From NCBI RefSeq assembly GCF_002006795.1, contig NZ_MVDN01000006.1, positions 25,547-61,712 of the forward strand: a DNA stretch of 36,166 nucleotides, written 5' to 3'. The position numbers and the translations under genes were made by a program. This document shows, piece by piece, positions 24,762-33,368 of the stretch (its first letter is position 1; each line of letters opens with the position of its first letter). The stretch is from Wohlfahrtiimonas populi. GTDB lineage: Bacteria; Pseudomonadota; Gammaproteobacteria; Cardiobacteriales; Wohlfahrtiimonadaceae. Below the pieces are notes generated by a model that was given only the letters and a program-made list of their open reading frames with translations, was not told where the DNA came from and made no database searches.

Positions 24762-25332
24762 TATTATTCAGCAAATTCAAGCATCAATTGAAACAAAACA
24801 AGCGATCTTAAAAGATGAAATTTTACTCAGCAATATCATGACTGTTGCTGAAAAACTCATTCAGCTTTATCACAACAATGGTAAAATTTTAATTGCAGGC
24901 AATGGTGGCTCAGCCGCTGATGCTCAACATATGGCAGCAGAGTTAGTAGGTAGATTTGAATTGGAACGCAAAGGATTGCCAGCAATTGCCTTAACAACAG
25001 ATAGTTCAATTTTAACAGCTGTGGGCAATGATTATGGCTATCACTATACTTTTGCACGCCAAGTGGAAGCTCTGGGCAATGCTAATGATACGTTGATTGC
25101 CATTTCCACATCTGGCAACTCAGAAAGCATTGTCAATGCAGTGAAAGCAGCCAAAGAACAAGGCTTATACTGCATTGGTTTAACAGGATCCAAACCATGC
25201 GAAATGGATGAATTATGTGACATCATGCTAAAAATGCCATCCACACATACTCCACGAATTCAAGAATCACACTTATTGATTGAACATATGCTGTGCCAGA
25301 TCATCGAATCCAATCTGTTTGCTCAAAACTAA
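24745..25332 (+). CDS. gmhA: Phosphoheptose isomerase (SIS domain)
   Basis: GmhA converts sedoheptulose-7-phosphate to heptose-7-phosphate, the first step of ADP-heptose synthesis for the LPS inner core. The SIS domain shows '[22 protein letters not shown]' in outline (52-72, catalytic Glu near 66), '[15 protein letters not shown]', '[13 protein letters not shown]' and '[14 protein letters not shown]', whose His matches the catalytic His of GmhA. The [10 protein letters not shown] form separates it from DiaA, which usually has NGTSAAN. Two ATGs (24745 and 24751) are possible, and both overlap the end of ubiD. AAAGAG upstream fits 24751. The length of about 195 is normal. Confidence 0.88.
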   Translation: MAMKDNIIQQIQASIETKQAILKDEILLSNIMTVAEKLIQLYHNNGKILIAGNGGSAADAQHMAAELVGRFELERKGLPAIALTTDSSILTAVGNDYGYHYTFARQVEALGNANDTLIAISTSGNSESIVNAVKAAKEQGLYCIGLTGSKPCEMDELCDIMLKMPSTHTPRIQESHLLIEHMLCQIIESNLFAQN

Positions 25333-25351
25333 TTATTACAGGTCATTCACC

Positions 25352-25828
25352 ATGTTAAAACTATTCAAAGTCTTACCTTTAGCACTTTTATTAACCGCAT
25401 GTGCATCAACGTTCGGTGATCAAGCAAAAGATGCCATTACTTATCAAGAAGCGATTCAATCACCATCCAATGCATTGGGTAAAACCATCATCGTTGGTGG
25501 ACCAATCATTTCCTACAATCAAACCGCAACAGGCACACAAATTGAGATTGCGAATGCGCCTTTGAATGATCAAGATGCACCATCTATTCATGGCAATAGT
25601 AGCCAACGCGCCATCATCAATATTCCTGAAACAATTCCATCAGAGCAACTTCAAAATGTTCGTATTTCTGCAATTGGCACAATTAAAGATTTAGCTGAAA
25701 TGACTCGCTATGGCAACACGAAGATCATCATGATTTCAGCTCAACAACATCGCATTTGGAGAACAACTAAGCCAATGTTTGACCCTAACAATAAAGAACG
25801 TTACGGCTATAAATATCAGGTTGAATAA
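25352..25828 (+). CDS. Slp-like outer-membrane lipoprotein
   Basis: The signal 'MLKLFKVLPLALLLTACAST' ends in a lipobox (LTAC), so the protein is lipidated and probably outer-membrane directed (no Asp at +2). The mature part has features of the Slp family (PF03843): 'SPSNALGKTIIVGGPIIS' (the Y..G..V..GG.I pattern), then 'TQIEIANAPLND' and 'VRISAIGTIKDL'. The C-terminus is 'RTTKPMFDPNNKERYGYKY'. Slp in E. coli is a starvation-inducible lipoprotein of uncertain function. A longer frame from 25280 runs inside gmhA and is less likely, since the lipoprotein signal begins at ATG 25352 with CAGG upstream. It sits between gmhA and a GT4 gene, six bases before the latter. Confidence 0.8.
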   Translation: MLKLFKVLPLALLLTACASTFGDQAKDAITYQEAIQSPSNALGKTIIVGGPIISYNQTATGTQIEIANAPLNDQDAPSIHGNSSQRAIINIPETIPSEQLQNVRISAIGTIKDLAEMTRYGNTKIIMISAQQHRIWRTTKPMFDPNNKERYGYKYQVE

Positions 25829-25834
25829 ATTTCA

Positions 25835-26932
25835 ATGAAGATTCTGCAAATCCTCCCTGCCATGAATCAAGGCGGGGTTGAATATTACGTTTTAGAAAAT
25901 ACTCAGCACATTGCCAAATATGCTGAGTCTTTTGTTATTTCAGCAGGCGGTCGACTGGTTGATCAATTGATTCAAAATGGCTCGCAGCACTTTACATTGC
26001 CCATTGAGAAGAAAAATTTCCGATCACTCTTACAAGTCAAAAAACTCAGAAAGCTTATTGAAGAGATTCATCCTGACATCATTCATGTGCATTCGCGCTT
26101 GCAAGCATGGCTCGTCACTTTTGCTTTAAGAAAGCTATCTTATCGCCCAAAGGTTATTACGACTATTCATGGCTTCAACTCCATCAATCGCTATAGCCAG
26201 CAAATGTTACATGCTGATCAAGTGATCGCTGTTTCTGATTCATTGAAAAAATATCTATCACAAGCTTATCCACAAGAAGCTGTGGATAAAGTATTAGTCA
26301 TTTCACAAGGCATCGATTCAAATCGATTCAATCACACGAATCCAATCAATGATTCGATTCGCCAACAAATACTTGATTTGGGCATTAATTTTTCGCAAGA
26401 TAAAGTAATTCTACTGCCAGGTAGGATCACTCGCATCAAAGGAATTACCTTATTGATTGATTTAATACAACAACTCAAAGATGAAAATCATTCAAACATT
26501 AAAGCCATCATTGTAGGTAGTTATGACAAGCGTAACGAAGAATTTTATCAATCCATGAAATCTCGTATCATTGAACTACAACTGGATCATCAAATCCTAT
26601 GGTTTGGTACTTGTGATGATATGAGATCAATTTATCAATTAGCAGATTTAACATTATCCATCACATCTAAACCAGAATCTTATGGTAGAACTGTGATTGA
26701 ATCACTGGCATGTGGAACGCCTGTTGTCGGTTTTGATTATGGTGGCGTTGGCGAAAACTTACAGCAGTTTTATCCTGAAGGTAAAATTCCCCCCAATGAT
26801 TTAACTGCATTACATGATGCCGTTTTACGTGAACTCTCTGTTCCAAAAGCAGAAAAACAGATCCTGCCAATCAGCGATACCATTGAGAAAAGTCAAGCAA
26901 AACTCAGATCACTTTATGAATCGCTAAAATGA
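25835..26932 (+). CDS. Glycosyltransferase family 4, probably LPS core or related
   Basis: A GT-B enzyme of 365 residues with 'MKILQILPAMNQGGVEYYVLE' in outline (GGVE loop), 'IHPDIIHVHSRLQAWLV', 'ITTIHGFNSINRYS' and 'VISQGIDSNRFN' in the acceptor half. The donor half has 'ILLPGRITRIKGITLLIDLI', 'AIIVGSY' and 'SKPESYGRTVIESLACGTPVVGFD' in outline with the E-x7-E pair. It follows gmhA and the Slp-like gene without a gap worth a promoter. A role in LPS core assembly, perhaps with heptose chemistry, is therefore a fair inference, but donor and acceptor are unknown. It is distinct in sequence from the GT4 enzymes in the left-hand locus. Confidence 0.87.
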   Translation: MKILQILPAMNQGGVEYYVLENTQHIAKYAESFVISAGGRLVDQLIQNGSQHFTLPIEKKNFRSLLQVKKLRKLIEEIHPDIIHVHSRLQAWLVTFALRKLSYRPKVITTIHGFNSINRYSQQMLHADQVIAVSDSLKKYLSQAYPQEAVDKVLVISQGIDSNRFNHTNPINDSIRQQILDLGINFSQDKVILLPGRITRIKGITLLIDLIQQLKDENHSNIKAIIVGSYDKRNEEFYQSMKSRIIELQLDHQILWFGTCDDMRSIYQLADLTLSITSKPESYGRTVIESLACGTPVVGFDYGGVGENLQQFYPEGKIPPNDLTALHDAVLRELSVPKAEKQILPISDTIEKSQAKLRSLYESLK

Positions 26933-27018
26933 TATTGCTCTTTTAGATGTAGAAATGCTTAAAATTTGCTAATATATCCCACTTTTATGATTTCATTCTT
27001 TCTTTGATTTAACCACCA

Positions 27019-28296
27019 ATGACAGTAATAGCTATCGGCATTAATCACAAAGCAGCTTCGGTTGAAATCCGAGGCCAAGCTTCCGTATTGCCAGAAAAAG
27101 TCCCAGCATTCTTACAAACACTCAAAGATAATGAGTGGTCGAACGGTGCTGTCATTCTTTCAACATGCAACAGAACAGAATTCTATTTAGATGGATTAAT
27201 AGCGCCTTTAGAAGAATTTTTCGCACTTTGGGCAAGTCACTCTCAAATATCCATCGATAATATTCAAGAATATCATTATTGCTATCGTGATAACGAAGCC
27301 ATTTCACACTTATTGCGTGTGAGCGCTGGTTTAGATTCGCTAATTTTGGGCGAGCCTCAAATTATGGGACAATTGCGCACTGCATTTGATTTATCACATC
27401 AATCCAATGCATTATGTAAAACCCTTAATCGTTTATTCCAATTAGCATTCCAAACAGCTAAACGCATTCGTACGGAAACCAATATTGGTGCTTATACGAT
27501 TTCCGTTGCTTATACTTCTGTGCAATTGGCTAAGCAAATTTTTGATATTTCTGAACAAAATGCATTATTAGTTGGCGCTGGTGAAACCATAGAATTAGTG
27601 GCTGAACATTTAATTGAAGCGAATGTAAAATCTATTGCCATTGCAAATAGAACACAAAGTCGCGCTCATGAAATGAGTGGTAGATTAGCTATTCCTGCTT
27701 CAGTGCATGAATTAAGTGAATTACCTAAACTGTTAGAAAGTGCAGATATTGTTATTTCTTCAACAGGCGCACCTTTTTCTTTAATCTCTAAAGAAATGGC
27801 GAGCAATGCGTTGAAAGCTCGTCGAAACAAACCTATTTTAATGGTAGATATCGCTGTTCCACGCGATATTGATGCCAATGTTAATGAACTTGATGATATT
27901 TATCTCTACAGCGTAGATGATTTAAACAATATCGTTGAAAAGAATTATCAATCCAGAGAAGCTGCTGCCAAAGAAGCAGAAGTTTATGTTCAGCAAAGCG
28001 TTTCAGAATGGGAAGATTGGTTGCAACTTGCTGATCTCTCTGTCCATCTGCAGTCTGTCTTCCATTTTGTTGATGAGCAAAAAAATACAACCCTGCGTAA
28101 AGCACGACAATTAGTCAATCATCAAGATCAACACGAACTTGATGAAGTGATTGACCAAGTGGTTTCACAAATGGGTAATCGAATCCTACATCCATTAATC
28201 TCTTTATTAAAAGAATTAGAACAGGAAGGTAATTCCGACATGGTTAATAGAATTCTCGCTCAATACACACCAAGTAAGAAACGCACATCTCATTAG
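27019..28296 (+). CDS. hemA: Glutamyl-tRNA reductase
   Basis: HemA reduces glutamyl-tRNA to glutamate-1-semialdehyde with NADPH, the first step of C5-pathway haem synthesis. The catalytic Cys is in 'ILSTCNRTEFY' (C50). 'GINHKAASVEIRGQ' marks the N-terminus, 'LILGEPQIMGQLR' the specific 'GExQIxGQ' region, and 'NALLVGAGETIELVAEHL' the NADPH site. A helical dimerisation tail follows. The 425-residue length is normal. It has its own 86-base upstream gap with no clear terminator. In many Gammaproteobacteria hemA is followed by prfA; here hpt follows after 26 bases instead. Confidence 0.97.
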   Translation: MTVIAIGINHKAASVEIRGQASVLPEKVPAFLQTLKDNEWSNGAVILSTCNRTEFYLDGLIAPLEEFFALWASHSQISIDNIQEYHYCYRDNEAISHLLRVSAGLDSLILGEPQIMGQLRTAFDLSHQSNALCKTLNRLFQLAFQTAKRIRTETNIGAYTISVAYTSVQLAKQIFDISEQNALLVGAGETIELVAEHLIEANVKSIAIANRTQSRAHEMSGRLAIPASVHELSELPKLLESADIVISSTGAPFSLISKEMASNALKARRNKPILMVDIAVPRDIDANVNELDDIYLYSVDDLNNIVEKNYQSREAAAKEAEVYVQQSVSEWEDWLQLADLSVHLQSVFHFVDEQKNTTLRKARQLVNHQDQHELDEVIDQVVSQMGNRILHPLISLLKELEQEGNSDMVNRILAQYTPSKKRTSH

Positions 28297-28322
28297 TTTT
28301 AATCATCCAAATAGGTAATATC

Positions 28323-28877
28323 ATGTCAAATCCCGACAATAAGGCTCAGCAAATCTTAGCCAATTCTGAAGAAATTCTTTCTGCCAAAGCAGTTGAAAAT
28401 GCATTGAATGAAATGGCTGTTGTCATCAAAAATGACTTATCAGATTTAGATCCTGTCGTTTTAGTGGTTATGAATGGTGCGTTAATCCCAGGCGGCCTTC
28501 TACTTTCTCGTTTAAATTTCCCATTTAGAATTGGCTATTTGCACGCAACTCGTTATCGTGGTGAAACAACTGGCGGAGATTTACACTGGGTTGCACAGCC
28601 TAGTATTCCTGTTGAAGGACAACCTGTACTTTTAGTTGACGATATTTTCGATGAAGGTACTACACTAGAAGCGATCACCAAGGCTTTAGTAGATATGGGT
28701 GCAACAAAAGTTTATACCGCAACTTTATTTAATAAGGTACATGATCGCAAACCTAAAGATTTTAGGGTAGATTATATTGGTCTAGATGTTCCAGATCGCT
28801 ACGTATTTGGTTGTGGCATGGATTGCAACGAATATTGGCGCAACCTTGGCAGTATCTGGGCACTCAAAGAAGCTTAA
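28323..28877 (+). CDS. hpt: Hypoxanthine (hypoxanthine-guanine) phosphoribosyltransferase
   Basis: This 184-residue type I phosphoribosyltransferase has the PRPP loop 'VLLVDDIFDEGTTLEAI' at 102-118 (two acidic residues followed by the phosphate loop) and 'VVMNGALIPGGLLLSRL', the N-terminal loop for pyrophosphate. The flexible loop is 'ATRYRGETTGG'. The C-terminal 'DVPDRYVFGCGMDCNEYWRNL' in outline matches the purine-binding end of Hpt (VPDxxVxGxGxD). It salvages hypoxanthine or guanine to IMP or GMP. An AGGT-type RBS precedes ATG 28323. Its end is 20 bases before tolB, so it is likely co-transcribed with envelope genes. Confidence 0.93.
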   Translation: MSNPDNKAQQILANSEEILSAKAVENALNEMAVVIKNDLSDLDPVVLVVMNGALIPGGLLLSRLNFPFRIGYLHATRYRGETTGGDLHWVAQPSIPVEGQPVLLVDDIFDEGTTLEAITKALVDMGATKVYTATLFNKVHDRKPKDFRVDYIGLDVPDRYVFGCGMDCNEYWRNLGSIWALKEA

Positions 28878-28897
28878 TTCATCTCAAGAGGTGTAAA

Positions 28898-30151
28898 ATG
28901 AAGAAACATGTTGCAAAATTGACGTATTGGATATTAATAACGCTGGTTTCTCTAATCACTTTTAGCCATGCGCAATTAAAAATACAAGTGACCAAAGCTG
29001 CCAACAATGCGATTCCAATTGCACTGTTTTCAGCAGATGCACAAGGGAACTATGTAGAACAAGTTGTGGGTGCTGATCTTGCTCGCTCTGGTCGCTTCAT
29101 TGCATTACCTGCAAAAAGCTCTCCAGAACCAACAGCAGGACCTGCTAGCATTAATAGCGATGCATGGATGCAACGTGGCGTTCAATATGGAGTATTTTTA
29201 ACAGTCAGAGGTAATCAAATCTCTGTAGATTTGATGAATACTTTCTCAAAAACATCTATGTTGCAACGTGTTTATACTGTCAATGGTGGCAATGAACGCC
29301 AATGGCGTAAAACTGCACACCAAATCGCAGATTCAATTTACGAGAAAATTTTAGGTGTAACTGGCTCTTTTGATACAAAAGTTGCTTATGTTGCTAAAAA
29401 TGGTCGTCAATATCAGTTGATTGTATCTGATGCTGATGGTGCATATCCAAGCACTATTTTCAACTCTGCTGAGCCAATTTTATCACCTGCGTGGTCACCA
29501 AACGGTCAACAAGTTGCTTATTCTTCTTTAGAAGGTAAAAAGAGCAAGATTGTTGTACAAGATATTTATTCAGGCAAACGTCATGTTGTATTAGATTTAC
29601 CAGGCATTAATGGTGCACCTTCATGGTCACCAGATGGTACGCGCTTGGTATTCACACTATCTAAAGATGGCAACCCTGAAATTTACACATCAGATGTTTA
29701 TGGCAAGAACTTAACTCGCCTCACTAATCATCCTGGGATTGATACAGAACCTGTTTGGGGTAAAGATAACATGATTTACTTCACATCAGATAGAGCTGGC
29801 AATCCTCAAGTTTACCGCATCGGTGCAAACGGCGGAACACCTGTCAGAATTTCAACATCTGGCAACTACAATGCCAGCCCTTCTATCTCTAATGATGGCC
29901 GTTACTTAGCTGTTATGAATCGTGGTAGTGGCAATGGCTTTGGGATTGCGATCATTGATTTACAAACAGGTGCAACGAAGCGTTTAACTAACGGTGGTAA
30001 AGATGAAGCACCAAGCTTCTCAAGTAATGGTCACATGATCATTTATGCGAATGGCAATGGTGGTTTAAATGCTGTTTCTAACGATGGCAATGTAACACAA
30101 CGATTCTCAAGCAATGCTTCAGATGTCCGCGAGCCTGCTTGGTCGAACTAA
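28898..30151 (+). CDS. tolB: Tol-Pal system protein TolB
   Basis: TolB is the periplasmic beta-propeller that links the inner-membrane TolQRA motor to Pal. The signal peptide is 'MKKHVAKLTYWILITLVSLI' with likely cleavage after SHA. After an N-terminal alpha/beta domain (about 25-165) come WD40-like PD40 repeats with the usual 'PAWSPNGQQVAYSS', 'PSWSPDGTRLVFTLSKDGN', 'IYFTSDRAGNPQVYRIG', 'PSISNDGRYLAVM' and 'PSFSSNGHMIIYA'. A longer frame from 28811 runs inside hpt, but ATG 28898 with AAGAGG upstream is the real start. The 417 residues fit the family. TolQ, TolR and TolA are not next to it in this window. Confidence 0.97.
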   Translation: MKKHVAKLTYWILITLVSLITFSHAQLKIQVTKAANNAIPIALFSADAQGNYVEQVVGADLARSGRFIALPAKSSPEPTAGPASINSDAWMQRGVQYGVFLTVRGNQISVDLMNTFSKTSMLQRVYTVNGGNERQWRKTAHQIADSIYEKILGVTGSFDTKVAYVAKNGRQYQLIVSDADGAYPSTIFNSAEPILSPAWSPNGQQVAYSSLEGKKSKIVVQDIYSGKRHVVLDLPGINGAPSWSPDGTRLVFTLSKDGNPEIYTSDVYGKNLTRLTNHPGIDTEPVWGKDNMIYFTSDRAGNPQVYRIGANGGTPVRISTSGNYNASPSISNDGRYLAVMNRGSGNGFGIAIIDLQTGATKRLTNGGKDEAPSFSSNGHMIIYANGNGGLNAVSNDGNVTQRFSSNASDVREPAWSN

Positions 30152-30192
30152 CAATATCAACGTACTGATTAATTTCAAAATTGGGAGAAATT

Positions 30193-30693
30193 ATGAAAAA
30201 ACGCAGCTTCAAACTTCTTAGCATTGTTTGTCTTTCTGCACTCGTTGCAGCTTGTTCTTCCACGTCTGGATCAGGCGCTGGCGGTACTGATGCTTATGGC
30301 AATGGTTCTGGTTACAATGGCGCTCAAGCAAGCACTTACCATGATGAAATGTATGGCAAACGTGGCACACAAGATCGCATCGTATACTTCGATTTTGACT
30401 CAGATCGCTTACGCCAAGAATCATATGCTGTTGTGAGCGCACATGCAGCAGAACTTCGCAACAACCCATCACGCGGCATCATTTTAGAAGGCCATACTGA
30501 TGATCGTGGTTCACGTGAATACAATATCGGTTTAGGTGAAAGACGTGCTAAATCTGTTTCCAGCTTAATGGTTTCAGAAGGTGTTAGCCCTAACCAAATC
30601 CGTGTTGTGAGCTATGGTAAAGAGCGCCCTGCTGTCGGTGGCTCAGATGAAGGTTCTCGCGCACAAAATCGTCGTGTAGAAATCATCTACTAA
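30193..30693 (+). CDS. pal: Peptidoglycan-associated lipoprotein Pal
   Basis: Pal is an outer-membrane lipoprotein that binds peptidoglycan and TolB. 'MKKRSFKLLSIVCLSALVAA' followed by CSS is a lipoprotein signal. After a Gly/Ser-rich linker (about 25-50), the OmpA-type domain has 'RIVYFDFDSDRL', 'ILEGHTDDRGSREYNIGLGE' and 'RRAKSVSSLMV', with the Asp and Arg that hold diaminopimelate, and ends 'AQNRRVEIIY'. A good RBS (GGGAGA) precedes ATG 30193, which is better than the TTG four codons upstream. No cpoB (ybgF) follows; a terminator and msbA do. Confidence 0.97.
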   Translation: MKKRSFKLLSIVCLSALVAACSSTSGSGAGGTDAYGNGSGYNGAQASTYHDEMYGKRGTQDRIVYFDFDSDRLRQESYAVVSAHAAELRNNPSRGIILEGHTDDRGSREYNIGLGERRAKSVSSLMVSEGVSPNQIRVVSYGKERPAVGGSDEGSRAQNRRVEIIY

Positions 30694-30714
30694 TCATTAG
30701 CTTTCAAACCTTTC

Positions 30715-30748
30715 AAAGCGTACAGAAAGAATCTTTCTGTACGCTTTT
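30715..30748 (+). terminator. Intrinsic terminator after pal
   Basis: AAAGCGTACAGAAA and TTTCTGTACGCTTT pair as a long stem of about 14 bp with a short loop, and the plus strand continues with T residues. It separates the tolB-pal unit from msbA. Confidence 0.88.
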
Positions 30749-30791
30749 GCTATCTATGGCATAATTATTTCTTTTTTATGTCGAAAAGATC

Positions 30792-32540
30792 ATGAAAACC
30801 ACTAGCTTACAGCTATATAAAAGACTCCTTTCTTACACAAGTCAAAGACGTGGCATACTTATTTTTGCATTGGTTGCCATTGCAATGTCTGGTGTATTTG
30901 AAGCAGGTTTATTTGCACTATTAAAGCCTATTTTAGATAAAGGCTTTTTTGACAAAGACCCAAGCTTTATCCAAATGATGCCATTTATCTTAATTGGTGT
31001 ATTTTTAGTCAAAAGCATCTTTGCTTTCTTGGGTAATGTTGGCATGCAATTTGTTGCACAAAAAGTTATCCAAACTTTGCGTCAACAAATGTTTGACCGC
31101 CTAATCACTTTGCCCATTGCAGAATATGATAAAAATAGTTCTGGTTCACTCTTATCTAAACTCACATTTGATGTTAACCAATTATTAACCATTAGCTCTT
31201 TCGCATTAGTGACTTTAATTAAAGACTCTGCCGCAGTTATTGGCCTATTATTCGTAATGTTCTATAACAGCTGGAAAATTAGCTTGGTGATGTTTTTAAT
31301 TGCGCCTTTTATTGCCATTATTTTACGAGTTGTATCTAAACGCCTTCGCAAGCTTTCTCATAAAGCCCAAGAAGATATGGGCCACTTGAATCACATTACA
31401 GAAGAAACCATTCGTGGTAACAAAGAGATCAAACTCTTCAATGCTTATGATTTTGTGAGAGAACGTTTCCATAAAACCAATAATCAGCTACAACGTGTGA
31501 ATGTAAAAATCATGGTGGCTTCTGAAGTTGCTAGCCCATTGGTTCAATTATTGATCGTATTCTGTGTTGCAGGAGTCATTAGCTATGCATCACAACAAGT
31601 CAGTGATGATGGATTAACACCTGGTGCATTCTTAGCTACACTAGCTGCAATGGTTGGCTTATTGAATCCTATTAAACGTTTAACTCGCTTAAATGAATCA
31701 CTACAACGCGGTTTAGCGGGTGCAGAAAGCGTATTTAAATTAATCGATGCGCCGATTGAACGCGATACAGCAACCCATCACAATCCTGAAAAACTACCTT
31801 TAAGTATCCAAGGCAATATTCACTTTGATCAAGTAAGTTTTAACTATGGCGAAGACTTACCTAATATCTTCAACCAACTGTCCATTAATATTAATGCCAA
31901 AGAAACCATAGCATTAGTTGGTGCATCTGGTAGTGGGAAAAGTACTTTTGCCAACCTACTCGCAGGCTTCTACTCACCAACAGATGGTAAAATTTTAATC
32001 GATGAATATAATTTAGCTGATTTATCTTTGAGAGATTATCGCCACCATATTAGCTATGTGAGCCAACATGTTGTCCTCTTCGCCGATACAATTGCCAACA
32101 ATATTGCATTGGGTGACCCAAATCCAGATTGGGATCGTATTGTTACTGCTGCTAAAAATGCCAATGCATGGCAATTCATTGAAAATATGCCTGAAGGCTT
32201 AAATACTCAAGTGGGTGAAAATGGTAGCAAGCTATCAGGCGGACAAAGACAAAGAATCGCAATTGCTCGTGCCCTCTATAAGAAAGCACCGCTACTCATT
32301 CTAGATGAAGCAACAAGCAGCTTAGATACTAAGAGTGAATTCAATATTCAAGAAAGCATCAAAGTGCTCAGCGAAGATACAACTATGATTATTATTGCGC
32401 ATCGTTTAAGTACAATTGAGCAAGCAGATCGCATTATTGTTTTCGATGCTGGACAAATTGTAGAAATGGGCACACACAAAGAGTTGTTGGAAAAAAACAA
32501 CATTTATGCCAGCCTTTATCGTTTAGGAGAAGAAAAATAA
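30792..32540 (+). CDS. msbA: Lipid A export ATP-binding/permease protein MsbA
   Basis: This 582-residue half-transporter flips lipid A-core across the inner membrane. The N-terminal membrane domain has six helices (about residues 20-320), and the ATPase domain has Walker A 'VGASGSGKSTFANLLAGFY' (near 378), 'YVSQHVVLFADTIANNIALG' (Q-loop), the signature 'LSGGQRQRIAIARALYK', Walker B 'LLILDEATSSLD' and 'IIAHRLSTIEQADRIIVFD' (H-loop). The 'FDVNQL' and 'IRGNKEIKLFNAY' parts of the coupling regions are MsbA-like. Upstream, TGGCATAAT at 30757-30765 could be an extended -10. lpxK, often next to msbA, is not here. Confidence 0.94.
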   Translation: MKTTSLQLYKRLLSYTSQRRGILIFALVAIAMSGVFEAGLFALLKPILDKGFFDKDPSFIQMMPFILIGVFLVKSIFAFLGNVGMQFVAQKVIQTLRQQMFDRLITLPIAEYDKNSSGSLLSKLTFDVNQLLTISSFALVTLIKDSAAVIGLLFVMFYNSWKISLVMFLIAPFIAIILRVVSKRLRKLSHKAQEDMGHLNHITEETIRGNKEIKLFNAYDFVRERFHKTNNQLQRVNVKIMVASEVASPLVQLLIVFCVAGVISYASQQVSDDGLTPGAFLATLAAMVGLLNPIKRLTRLNESLQRGLAGAESVFKLIDAPIERDTATHHNPEKLPLSIQGNIHFDQVSFNYGEDLPNIFNQLSININAKETIALVGASGSGKSTFANLLAGFYSPTDGKILIDEYNLADLSLRDYRHHISYVSQHVVLFADTIANNIALGDPNPDWDRIVTAAKNANAWQFIENMPEGLNTQVGENGSKLSGGQRQRIAIARALYKKAPLLILDEATSSLDTKSEFNIQESIKVLSEDTTMIIIAHRLSTIEQADRIIVFDAGQIVEMGTHKELLEKNNIYASLYRLGEEK

Positions 32541-32792
32541 TAAATCACATAATTCATTGAAAAAACTGCGAATTTACTGGTATATTATATTTCTAGCAAG
32601 GATAGCTGTATCAGATTTTGTATGATTCAGGATAATATATTTTCATTTTTGACACAAAAATGTATGTTTTTTACCAAAAATGCGGTATCATTCTGCTATC
32701 AGTTGTGTTATTCTTGCGCTGAATATATTTACACTTATATTATTTAGGTGTTCATTTTTTATTTAGTTTAGGTCCTTATTTGGAGGTTACAT
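32541..32792 (+). promoter_or_regulatory. Long AT-rich leader/promoter region of the OmpA-like gene
   Basis: This 252-base non-coding gap precedes a probably abundant outer-membrane protein gene. Candidate promoter pieces are TTGACA at 32649-32654 (no good -10 at normal spacing), and TTGCGC at 32714-32719 followed after 18 bases by TATTAT (32738-32743). The latter would give a leader of about 40 bases. A strong ribosome-binding site, GGAGG, lies at the end of the gap before ATG 32793. The inverted repeat CTGTATCA/TGATTCAG near 32606-32630 is imperfect. I see no tRNA and no convincing riboswitch. Confidence 0.4.
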
Positions 32793-33311
32793 ATGAAAAA
32801 GCAATTAACTACTTTAGTAATTGCTGGGCTTGTTGCTTCAACATCAGCAATGGCTCAACTTGAAGGTTTAGTTGACAGACAAGGCGAATTCGTAAGAGAT
32901 CGCCAAGGCGAATGCGTATTAGTATTAGATGGTACTTCAGGTTGCGGTACACGTAGCGTATCTTTGAATGCTGATGCTTTCTTTGATTTTGACAAAGCTG
33001 TATTAAAACAAGCTGGTAAAGAAAAATTAAACGAATTAGCAGCTGACATTAAAAATGCTGGCGCAAAAGTTAAATCAATTAACTTAGCAGGTTATACTGA
33101 TGCTATCGGCACTCAACAATACAATTTAGGTTTATCTGAGCGTCGTGCTAAATCTGTAGAAGCTTACTTGGTTGCTAACGGCGTTAACCCTGCAATCATC
33201 ACAACAGAAGGTTTTGGTAAAGAAAACCCAATCGCTACTAATGACACAGCTGAAGGCCGTGCTCAAAACCGTCGCGTTGATGTAACTATCAAAGGTATCG
33301 CGAATAAGTAA
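32793..33311 (+). CDS. Small OmpA-family outer-membrane/periplasmic protein (peptidoglycan-binding domain only)
   Basis: The signal peptide 'MKKQLTTLVIAGLVASTSAM' ends in AMA. A short unique segment follows with two near-copies, 'DRQGEFV' and 'DRQGECV', then a Cys pair (at 'GECVL' and 'SGCGT') that may form a disulfide. The rest is an OmpA C-terminal domain: 'ADAFFDFDKAVLKQAG', 'INLAGYTDAIGTQQYNLGLS' (peptidoglycan-binding Asp), 'RRAKSVEAYLVANGV' and 'RAQNRRVDVTI' (Arg). At 172 residues there is no room for a beta-barrel, unlike E. coli OmpA. It resembles the barrel-less OmpA-like/RmpM-type proteins common in Betaproteobacteria. A very strong RBS and intrinsic terminator suggest high expression. 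Confidence 0.9.
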   Translation: MKKQLTTLVIAGLVASTSAMAQLEGLVDRQGEFVRDRQGECVLVLDGTSGCGTRSVSLNADAFFDFDKAVLKQAGKEKLNELAADIKNAGAKVKSINLAGYTDAIGTQQYNLGLSERRAKSVEAYLVANGVNPAIITTEGFGKENPIATNDTAEGRAQNRRVDVTIKGIANK

Positions 33312-33334
33312 TTCATTACTTATCTAGACTATCT

Positions 33335-33364
33335 AAAAACACCTAATAAATTAGGTGTTTTTTA
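33335..33364. terminator. Bidirectional terminator between the OmpA-like gene and fau
   Basis: AAAAACACCTAA-TAAA-TTAGGTGTTTTT is a 12-bp stem with a 4-base loop and T-runs on both strands. It ends the plus-strand OmpA-like transcript and can also end the minus-strand fau transcript. Confidence 0.92.
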
Positions 33365-33368
33365 TTGC

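Noticed and set aside
24745-25332. DiaA (replication initiation regulator) instead of GmhA
   Set aside because: The [10 protein letters not shown] motif, the Glu in AAELVGR and the His in RIQESH match GmhA catalytic residues; DiaA lacks this form.
28811-28897. Longer tolB start inside hpt
   Set aside because: It would put 29 non-signal residues before an intact signal peptide, while AAGAGG lies correctly before ATG 28898.
30218-30524. Additional open frames on both strands over pal
   Set aside because: They are out-of-frame shadows of the pal coding sequence, without ribosome-binding sites or domain patterns.
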